Below, piece by piece: positions 42,501 to 54,000 of a stretch of DNA of 64,000 nt. The translations under genes were made by a program, and so were the position numbers. Source of the stretch: Thysanoteuthis rhombus (taxonomy: Eukaryota > Mollusca > Cephalopoda > Oegopsida > Thysanoteuthidae); the NCBI GenBank assembly GCA_963457665.1, contig OY735237.1, forward strand, positions 5,640,332 to 5,704,331, read 5' to 3'. The notes under the pieces were generated by a model. That model was not told where the DNA came from. It ran no database searches and was given only the letters and a program-made list of their open reading frames with translations. Position 1 is the first letter of the stretch; each line of letters opens with the position of its first letter.

Positions 42501-45500
42501 AAATGACCAAAGTGACCCCCCCAAAAAACACTTTTTGGAAAGAAAGAAAAAAAAAATTGTTTCTGGATAGTGCCTCGTGTGTGTGTGTGCTACTCATGCA
42601 AATTTTAAAAGTTGCAGCCTAAAATATGTGACCAGGAATGCCTGGAGACACAGACGGATACACACACACACATACAAGCAAAGAGAAGAGAATCTGTAGA
42701 CTACTCGGCTAGTTGGTCAGGCAAACCAATTTGTGGGGTTACGGTGATTTGATAATTGCCAGATCAAATCGTCTCCTCATGGCCTGATAGCACATACTTT
42801 GCAGCCAGGAGGTTGGAAACCACTGATCTTAAACAAGCCAACTGTTCTAATTCTCACTTTAAAAAAAGAAAATAAAGAGACATTACTAACACAGGACTGG
42901 AAAAAAAAAGTAGCATTCCAAGGGAAATTATGAATCACCACCATGCTTCTATGCTATTTTTTACCATGTAAATTAAGCAGTGGTAAAATCAAGTCACTTT
43001 GATGAAAATACTACCAGTATGGTTTGAATCTTATTTATCATTCTAAAAATTAGGGGGTGAATACAAAGTAAGTGACCAATTTGGCATAAACTCTAATTGT
43101 AAATTGAACCCCCTAATATAAATCTATTTAAGAGTGGAATTCTCAAAAAAGACAGGAAAAAAAAAAAAAAAACATTTCCCCTACTAATAACCGTTCATAG
43201 TAGAAATTTTGCACACTCACCTCTCAGGAGTGTGTGTGCAAAATTTCTACCATGAACGGTTAGGATCGAGTACAATCTGGAAAGATAGATACATATAAAT
43301 GTTAGAACACATGAATAACCTAAACCCAGCAACAGTGATTAAACCGGTCTATTGTGGGTAACAGTGATTAAAAAAAAAAAAAAAAAAAAAAAAACACTGG
43401 AAGAAAAAACATTTTGGCCAAATGTTGTATATTCATACCTGGGGTCCCAACGGCAATGTGGCATTTTTTCAGGTTTTCTTTATCGTCTCCCACAGATATT
43501 CCCCCAATGAAGGTGGCACATGTAAGTCCCTCGATGCCACTACCAATACTCATGATAACTTGCCAAATCTGAAAAGCAATTTCTCTTGTGGGCGCCAACA
43601 CCAAAACCTGCAGAAGAAACCAGACTGTTTAATCAAAAGACTAATAAGATTTTCTAAATAGATAATGACAGTACCGATTACTAAGGTACTATAATTACTA
43701 TGTGCTAGTGTGTGGGGGGGAGTGGAAGCCTATACTTTTAAAAATACAATGGGTACATCAAATACTGGTTTAAAAAACACACTTTAATTAATGGGTTTTT
43801 TACCTTTAAATTGCTCAGGAGAAAATAACACTGGAATTTTCCGCTTTTGTTTATAGAAACAGGTTAATATAAAAACATTTACATCTGACTTACCGATGTT
43901 CTTATAGAGTGTGTTTATTATGACAAATTACTGCCCACAGATCCATTAATGGTTTGTTCATACTTATGGTACATGTAATACTTTCTGAATAACTCTGAAA
44001 CACATCAACTATCGTTACAAACTAGTCCATACTTTAACAGCTATCATAAGTGTACAGCAGGCTGAGCTGATAACTGCTACTGATACTAGAAGTGTGATAG
44101 ACACATTAGAAAGGAAGAGAGGAGAAGAAAAAATAAGTTGTTCAATAAGAGTGTAGGAAAAAGAGGTATTTAATGAGGGTAGAAAAGGAGACGGGAGAAA
44201 AAGTTGTCAGGTAGTCTTGAAAGAGGGTAGGAAGGGAGAGAGGAGCAAAGCCATCTACATAGTTTGATACAAGGGTAGGAAGAAAAAAAGACTAATATTG
44301 CTACTGATACCAAAAATGCGATAGACAGGGCTCTTATATGATGATTACCTAGATAATCATTTACAAAAATGGTGCAAAGATAAAATAATTCATGTTAGCC
44401 AAAAAAACTCATCCATACTTTCGTAAAAACAGCAGAAAGTAAATACCCAATTTAGTATTATAGTGATTATAAATAGAAGACCCTCCCACCTTCCTCATAA
44501 AAACCTTGAAAAAAATTCTTTTATAAACAAAGGTTTTTCCAGATTGTTTGAGGGTCTAATGGATTAAAAGCATTTAAATTTGATAGGGAAAGAATTTTCT
44601 TCTAAAACAATTGTTCCCAACCTTCTCAAGGCCATTCCCTACCGTAAGATCACTAGTTTTCCCCCTCCTATTCAAGTAAGTAGAATAATTTCAAATAATT
44701 ATTTTAGTTTGTGTATAATGAGACAGCATTATAATAAGAATTATTTGAATTTTATAATTCTACAACTGCTGCTGTGTATTCGTTACTTCGAGAAAGCAAG
44801 CACAAATAATTCACAACATTCACCTCGACTAGTTTTCTTTATGTTTACCTAATAGCCTTATTCTCACCTTGGACTACTTATACATGCCCCGCCCCCGGGG
44901 TTGGGAACACTATTTTAGGAGAACTGGGTTGAACTGAAAAAACAAATCTTTATCCCATGGTAACTAATCTATCAAACTATTGCAGCAGTTGTAAGTTCAA
45001 TCTTCATTAGGCCACACCACACTTGTGACCTTTAAGCTTAATGAATATTAGATGTCTCAGTGAATTAGTTAACAAGTTACTCTTAAAGACCGTTCTTAGT
45101 ATTGGATTGTTCACCCACATTTACTGCCTTGTGCCAAACTAAGCCGAGCTTAGTAAATAACTCTGAAGTAGATACAAAAAGCACTATTACAGGAAAAACT
45201 GTTTATTGTGATCATTTTTGGACAGACTCTTTCAGATAACAATAACCAGCTGATAACATTGAGCAACAGATATATAGAGAGAGCCACTCATTGTGACTAG
45301 TTTAAATTAAATTGTTTGGGGCAGAAGCATACCTAATGATTTGGGGGGGTGCAGGCCTCCAATTTTTTCCGAAAAAGTGGGCATGCAAGCTGAATAAACA
45401 AAGAACTTTACCGACAGAAACAAAGTTTGGAGCATGTGCTCCCCGCACCCACCCCCCGAAACCCATCCTTCAGAACACACTTGGTATGGAACCAACCAAT

Positions 45501-48500
45501 TTTGATAACAATAACCGTTTGATAACATTATCTGTGATCACATTAAACGGCTCCCTGTCTATAAACAGGATTTTTGTTGCCAAAAATAAACTAAAGTCAT
45601 ATAAACAATCAATACTGATCAGAATTCATACGTAAAATTTGGGTCAACCCCAAAATTTGAAATATCAATGTTTGGTAACTGTTATTCCCTAACCCAGATA
45701 TACACCAATCAGAGATGAGCTTGTTCTGTACAGGTTATCAATGACAGCCTGCTCCCAGAAGACATCTTCTGAACGTAGATAGTTCAACAACTTGCCAAAG
45801 AAAGTACCTACATCAACCGAAATTTAACACCTGCTGGGCTGGGAAGGGCAAGTACCATATAATGAGTTGGTAGACATTCTTGATGTACATAGCTGCACAG
45901 GTAAATGAGGTGGAGTTGAACAGTGAACATATTTCAAAACTGGCCAAGTATGAGCTTCGAATCAAACAAGAGCTGGATTCTTAGTAACATGGGGGGATTA
46001 TTTTTACAATACACTCATAAATTATGAAACCTTAACAAGCTTTTACTATTCATTATCTATTTCTAATATATAATTTTCCGTGTGTATTTGTGTATATTTG
46101 TAAACCGTTGAATAATGAAGTTAATAACTGAGCCTTCAAAAATTGCTCACAAATCAAACTGATATCAATTAAAAACAGTGAAACCTTAATATATCCAATA
46201 GAACCTTGAAAATTATTCGAAAAATAAAATTTGTCTGTATTTTGTAAAGCCAATATAACGTGGAATTGTTTATAAAGGGATTTGAGTATTGATTCCAATT
46301 TCCGAAACGTTGAATTTGATTCTCAAAATAATATCTAAATACAAAAATAGAAAGACCGCCTCTGAATCAGGTGACACCAGCTGTAAAAAGGAACTGAATT
46401 AGATTTCAGAAGTCAATAAATGAAACTCACCACCCCTTTCCCTTTCAACTGTCATAAAGAAGATTAGCCTAAAATGTAATCTTCTAGTAAGGTGTCACAA
46501 TTTGAAATTTTTTTGAAGGTTAATATCTGTCTTCCTGCTGGGCTAGCCCCACCCTACTCTCACAGTTTTCTGTTCATTTCTGCATGAATTATGAAGGTAG
46601 ATCTTGAAGTGTGTGTGGGGGGGGTCTGGACCTGGTTAGTAAAAAGGGGAAATTTATTATATTGACTTACTGCGGTAGAAAATTATGAGCCCTGACTTCC
46701 ACGTTATAAGAGGTCTACAGTATACTATTATTCTGATTGTTTGTACGTGTGACTGTAACGCTTCACTGAGTAGGATCAGTCAGATCTTGGGCCATTCTGA
46801 AAAGCCATCAGTTGGACTTTCTGACTGAGAAACCTACATGAGAATATCAATCAAGAATGCATAGTGAAAAGCGAAGGACGGGAAGGGGGAAGAGGATGTA
46901 AAGGTAGGGGGTAAGAAAGCTAGAGAATAATGAAAAGAAAGCCAAGTGAAAGAAAAAAAATGAAGAGACAGAGCAAGGGGAAGGGAGGGGAACAAGAGAG
47001 AGAAAGGTCTGCTGGCTGGATATCAAGAAACAATGAAATATTGAAAGGCAGGTAAAGTTTGAAAGGTTTGAAAATTATAATACGTTAGAATTCTTTATGG
47101 AGAGATAAAGAAAAAAAAGATTCGAGTATCTTTCTCTTTTCTCAAAAAGATACAAATCCATGTTTGTACAATTCTAAGAAAAAAAACATAAATGGGCAAT
47201 GAAGATTAGAAAGGATACGGGAGAAAATAAAAATATACAAACAAAAGATGAAAAAGGGAAGAAGCATGAGATAATAGATAATCTTAATCGTCAACATCCG
47301 CAGAATTTCTAACAAGTATTCATAAAACAGACTGCATTCATAGACTTTGAGATAGGGTTATATTCTGCTGGGTTGATAAGTGCAGAACCTGCACTGACTC
47401 ACACCAAGGCATGTACCAGAAAAGGTTATTTGATTCATGAAGGAGATTCTCTCTTTCATTGAAAAAAAAAAACAATTAGAAACAATATTACAAACCCATA
47501 CCTGCCATCATTTCCAACATAACTACTAGACTAAGTATGAAGTGGCTGTGACCTTCCCGGTCGCTCAGTGTGAGTAACATTACTAGATCAAATAATTGGC
47601 ATCCATCGATGAATGATGGAATGATAGCGTTCACCCCAGCCTTGAAAATGCAATAGAATTCTTACATGGATCTAGAATCTGCCTCTATTGGACACAGATT
47701 ATATTATTCATCTTATTAAACAACTCTTCATAAAAGAAAATACTATGAACTACATGAGTAGCTAGTAAAGTCTTTATAAAGTGAAGCAAAGAAGACATTT
47801 TGGAATATTCATTTGAGATCATAAATGACCAAACTGGACAGAGTGTTAAAGAGATTGGAAAACTTGACCAAAGATGCCAAACCATGGACCTCTTTGATAC
47901 CTTGACTCAAGAGGAAAGCCTGTGGTCTCATTAAGATTCTCCATTGCTGTTGGAATTGGAAAACATGCAAGTCACTAGACCACTGCCCGACTGCAGTAAC
48001 AACACTTGAGATCGACAGCCCCACCCTCTAACAGAGGAATCACACTATTTGAGAGGTGTCATGCCATCTGTGTATGTGTCTGCTTGTTTATCTGTGACAC
48101 TATAAAAAGCATCTAAACATGGGTGCAGTCCAACCAAATTTGGCATGTATACATAATGGATATAGAAGAACATTTTAAATCAAAAAGTTTTCTTCAAGGA
48201 GACACTTTTTAAAAAGATTCAATGGGTGGTTTCTATTTACAATGTAAATAAAATGCAATGAGGTCATTTTCATAAACAACAAAGCGAGGGAAACTTCAGG
48301 GTTAAGTTTTGTATTAGATGCTCATTGTTAATTGGAATCCTCATTAATAGCCAATCCACTCACTCCTACTTGCATACAAACATAGGAAAATGTCAACATT
48401 ATAAGCTATGGGGAGGGTTCAAAATTATTTCACACGTTTTCTGAAAGTTTGATCCTTCAAGGTAGAAAAAGTCTCAAATGCTTTCAAGTTAAACTTTTTT

Positions 48501-49931
48501 GTTTCGTGCTCATTGTAAAAATTTCTTACATCTGATATATATTCATAAATATCAACAGGTTTATAATGCAAATGAAGCTTGAAGGGTGAACAATAGACTG
48601 TGCATAAACATGATGCAATCATGTAATATTCTTGTTTTTTAGTTGATATTTATTCAGACTCCCAAATGAAATATAAAGGATAAACAAAATGGACTTTTAT
48701 CTGTTCAAGGAGTTTTATAGATTTTTATTTTGAGATTACAATTCTTGTATATTTTTGTGTTTTGGTACCTTTCCATGCAAGCTTTGGTACTCTTTCAAAA
48801 AAAATTTGGCAGCCTTGGTCACACACCAGCATTTTTGTTCCTCCTTTGTCTTTTTTGCTTCCTTTCTCTTTTCTTTCCGTCCATTTTATTCACCTTTATT
48901 GAAACATCTCATATAGTGTCACTGTTTTCATTTTCCCCCTTGAATTCTTATTTAGCATTTTGTTACTGATTTAAAACTTTTGCAGTCAAAATTTTAATTT
49001 CAGAACTGACAATTTTCATGTTTCTTATTTTATTCCATTCGAAAAAAAATGTGATATTTCTTTAAATTCTATGGAAAAAATTCAAATGAAATTTTATAAA
49101 ATGTGGATATCTTAACTCAAGGAACAGAATGATTTTGAATACTCTTTCGTGTTTTCCCTTCTTCACACCATCAGTCAAAATATTTTTCGCAGATAACATT
49201 GAATGAAAAGTTGAATAATTGAATGAGTGAATTCTACCACAGAAAGTCTCAATAACCATTGTGAGTCATTATTTAGGAAAGCAAACATTTTCATTCACTA
49301 AAACAGGGCTTCCCACAGTGATAAATTGAATATAGTCGTTCATCAAGAAACAGCCTCAAAAGTTCTTGTGAAATTTGAATCAAGTTATATTATTCATCTC
49401 AAGCAAATTCTTGATAAAAGAAAATGATAAAAGATTTTAGAAAAAAGGGTCAATATTTGTTTTATCGAAATGATTGAATCTTCAAAAAAATTTTCTATGC
49501 AAAATGAACTGCTTTATCTGAATTTGACCGTAGTTTTTCTTACACTTTTTTAGTTTTTGTACAAAAATAACTTTCTTAAGAAACAAATCTTGACCAGAAA
49601 AGTTTCAATCAGTATCGAAATGCAAAATTTGTTTATGTGAGTATGATGCATTTTTTGTAATCCTAACATTCTCCTATGCTTTTGTCCAAGTAGAAGTGAG
49701 TGACTTGGCTCTGAAGTGGGGGTTCAATTTACAATGTGCGTCTGATGCAAAACTAATTTTCCTGCCATTTTTCAATAATTTTGGAATTTTGAAATCTTAA
49801 CCCTATCGGCAACAGGCTATTTTGAGAGCCAAAAAGCTATGGGGGGGGAGGTAAAAAATGCCACCCTTCCATTTCACTAACCAAAATAAATAAAAAGATG
49901 AAACTTTGTATTCCCATACCTAATTAACATA

Positions 49932-49965
<34 letters not shown>

Positions 49966-50959
49966 AAAAAAATTCCTTTATGACACTTATGAATTTCCAT
50001 GTGATTTGAAATTATTTCTTGATGTTCTGTTCATAAGCATTACAAATGGAAGGAGAAGTAAAACAGAAGTAAGATGAATAAAATCAGAAATCAGGTTCCT
50101 CCTTTAACAAAATGCTCAAAAAATTGAAATTCATCACTGGAAATGATGAAACTTTCAGAAAACATGTGAAATAGATTAGAGCTAATTTAGAAAATATCTT
50201 GAAGTCTTGAGTTTTCTGAAATTTTTGGGGGAAAAAAATGACACCTCCCCGTAGCTTATGGGATCAATATTTTCCTATGTTTGTATGAAAGTAGAAGTGA
50301 GTGGATTGGCTCTAATGTAGGGTTTCAATATAAGTCTGATACAAAACTTGAACCCTTATCTTTCTAGCTTTGTAGTTTATGAAAATTTAGAACTTTGTGT
50401 TTGCGTGCCAAAATTGGTTGGGCTGCACCCATGTTTAGATGCTTTTTATAGTGTGACAGACACACTAACACATGTGGGCTTCCCTCCTGATTTAAGGTGT
50501 CAAAGATGTCTTTGGTCAAGTTTTACAATCCCTTTAACACTGTCAGGTTGGTCCTGGAATTAGCCCTTCTGATTATTACTGGCATACCAGTTTACAGCCT
50601 CAGGGTGTTCTGTTGGTTATTGGCACATCAGTTTAAAGCCCTGTCTGTTATTGGCATACAAGTTTACAGCCTTAGGGTGTTCTATGGTTTTATTGAGATA
50701 ATTATGAAAGGGTGATTGGGTTGTTCTTAAAGTAAATTGACGTATAAAATAATAATGTTAATGGTGATGCTGCTTCTACTATTGTTGATAATAACGAGGG
50801 GAATATGATAGCTATGGTGGTTAATTTATGTATACCTTTTCCTAGGATGTTCAATAAAGGTTTTTAATAGAAATTTTGAGTGCTCTTCATTTTTTTTATT
50901 CAATAATTCTGCTTTATTTTTTTGTTCTATTGCCAAAGGTGAGTATTTCAAATTTAGTG

Positions 50960-51013
<54 letters not shown>

Positions 51014-54000
51014 GATTCTACAAAGATGGCAAACAAATGTTTCCAAGTTTATGTTTTATAAACTACAGCACCCATACTAGCTGCAAATTTGTGTACAAAA
51101 GTAACTTGATCCCAGGGTGAAGAGAAGATAGGTGGCACTGACCTTTGGTGACCTGTAAAAAAATTTAGAGTCAGGTCAATTTTGTCATTTTCTGATCTAA
51201 GGGAGACAATTCACATTTTTAGCATTTTCAAGTCCAAGGGAGCCTGTGTAGCTGAATTTGAGATTTTTTTTGTGAGTGCAAGTCTGCAGGGACTGGGGGA
51301 CCAACGATTGTGGAAGTACATGAGTGTGAAGCCAAGTCTATATGAAAAAAGAAATGCAAACAGAAAAAAAGCTGTTCAAAATACCTGGGTTGCCGAACTT
51401 TCCACCTGAAGACCTTCTAATGCCACAACAGTAAACACACACGTCTTTCCAGTCCCTGCTTTGGCTTGAACGATCAAATCTGCAAAGACAAAGAAAAATT
51501 TACAACTATTGACCTCTTAATTTTTCGACATTTAGATGGCATTAGGAACATTTAGTTAGATCACAAAATTCACTTGTCATTTATTTTTCTTTTACTCAAC
51601 TGAATGAACTTCTTTGGGTAATCTAAAAAGTCTTCAAAAGACTGAAAATAGAAAGTATTTACTTATGGACAGCACGACTCACAACATGGATCCCCATAGA
51701 TCACACGCGGAACTGAGGCCGGCAGAATATTAGATGAAGAGACGAGCTCAACAAATTCAGAAAATACTGGCTCCACGACGCCCAGGACAGAGAATTGTTG
51801 TGAATCCTGGGGAGGGTCTATATTCAACAACGGACATTAAAAGACTGATGATGATGATGATGATATGAGATGAATGGTTCACAAAGGCGTAAGGGAACTA
51901 TCACTCACTGTAATTCATCCAAGCCCCATGACTGTCCATTTAGAGCATGTGTAGGGGTAGACAGCAAAGGGATTTGGGTTGGCCCGAAGGCAAATGTTGG
52001 CATTCTAAGCTTACATTTTGTTTTGAACATTCTATCTTTTCAACAGATTCAAAAGATGCCTAGATTGAATTAAATTGTGACAAAATTGACTTCTTTGATT
52101 ACTAATTGGCTTTTAAACACAAATGATGCTTTTGCATGTTTTATGCTGAATCGGTGGAATTTCAACTTCGGTTACACAAAAAAAAATAAATGCTTAGTTT
52201 TAATTTGATCAAAATAAGGATATAAAACAGCAACTATTTTTTTAAAGTTTATATGATTAAATGCAATCAAATTTTTCTTTAACAGAAAAATTAGTAAATT
52301 TTTTTTCAAATAAAATTTCACCAATTTGATGTTACGCACGTAACATTCATTGATTTGAAGCAAAATAAAACTATCTAAACAGACAACTCTCATATTTCCG
52401 AATTTCTATGGCATTAACCAGGCCCACCCTCCATCCATTAAGATGTGACCTGGCCCACAGAGGAAAAAAGATTGCTGACCACGACTTTGGTAGACAGTAC
52501 CCTAGTTATAATACCAGCTCTTTTCCAAACTAAAAGTCTGTCTTACATATTAGTATATGCAGTAGTTAGTATGAAAAACTTTATTGGACAATGAATGATA
52601 AATCTGGCTCAAGGCTAGATTCTTAGTGAGGAATTAATTCATTGACTGGGAAGCCAATGCAATTACCAGAAGGGATTTGTTAGACTAGGCTAATTTTAGA
52701 ACAAGACCACATTCAGAAGGAACCAAGAGAAACACATCGATAAGTATATAATAATTGATAATTGTGTCATCCACAGACAGCTGTTTCGTTGTATTACAAC
52801 TCTTCAGTATGGCTGTAGACAATCCAGTATCTCTTCCAGTACCATTAGGTAGGGGCGAAACCTTCGCTACAGACCCAGAGGCAGTTGTTCTACCCCTGTC
52901 CTACGCAGAACTGGACAGTCAGTAGGACCGAATTAAGCGATATATTTACTGATGCATAATTCCCCATTTATCAGAGTGCTCTATTCTGGAGCTGGAAGAG
53001 CATTGTAGAGCAGCTTATAGTAGACGAGTGCCCTACCCAAGAGTGTTCAAAGCTAAAGAAGGGAGTGTTAATTATATATATAAATATATATCCACAAACA
53101 AATATACAAAACTGGGCAAAGCTTTTTTATAATTTTTTTTTGCAATTACTCTGTTATTCTAACAATTATAAGTGAATTATTCAATGATGTTATACAATAT
53201 TGCATGCAGTGTTTGCGCACAGAATATGTTCTACTGTAGGATAGCTTTTCCCTTGTTTTTTATTCAGAAAACTGATCCACTTCGGCAAAGAAGTTGGTAA
53301 CAGTGTGCTGCTTCAATGTTGTTCCGTCAATCTGTGGTCATTGCACACAAATTTCCTCCCAACCAGTTTGGCCTTGATATGGACCCATATGTTCTCTATG
53401 ATGTTAAGATCTTTTATATGATGGGGAGTGTTTGGTTCATTTTTTTTGTCTAGGAATACATGCACGTGCACACACACAAGCATACAGTCAAATCAAAATC
53501 AATTCACTTAATGGACCCAATCATAGATTTTGATGGAATTTCAGGAAGCGGCACTTTTTCTAGAGCGAATATAACCCAAGAAATTTCAACTTGATTCAAC
53601 AGATAATTCAGAAGTTATAAGAAATCAAAATCTGCTAAAAATATCTTCTTTTCAAAGTATAGAAAGTAACAGTCAATTGAAGAAAGGATTAAAATTTTGC
53701 TGAATTATAGTTCAATCTATCCTCTTCCATTCCAAAAAATTCAAAAACTCCTACTCATATCTAACTTGGCAGAACTGCTACAAAAAGTGCTACATTTCTG
53801 AGAATTCCAACCAAGCACCAAAGTTTCAATGAATTGAAGCACTGAAAGTGACAGAATCTATGTCAAAAGGCATCAAATCAAATGGATAACATTGTAGTAT
53901 GGACTACTGCAGGTCACTTATAGGAATCTCAACAAAATTGTCCCTTTGACTTGATGCCTTTTGACCTGGATTCTGTTACTTTCCAGGCTTAAAGAAAAAA

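Larger units (their letters stand above)
39730..43438 (-). other. DDX20 intron 3
   Basis: A 3.7-kb intron with a head-to-head SINE pair (39766-40147), inverted-repeat arm B (40367-40834), a SINE with tandem heads (40890-41080), further SINEs (41530-42160), a repeat at 42480-42830, an inverted copy of 17800-18240 (42900-43060) and a 73-nt hairpin (43189-43261). Confidence 0.8.
43608..51384 (-). other. DDX20 intron 2
   Basis: A 7.8-kb intron with purine-rich stretches (44100-44290, 46863-47060), a SINE fragment (45000-45160), a copy of the 33820 repeat (47180-47320), a cluster of three copies of one repeat in both orientations (47810-50550), poly(A) (49935-49963), a short tandem repeat (50570-50690) and (TA)n (50962-51010). 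No additional exon was recognised. Confidence 0.75.
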
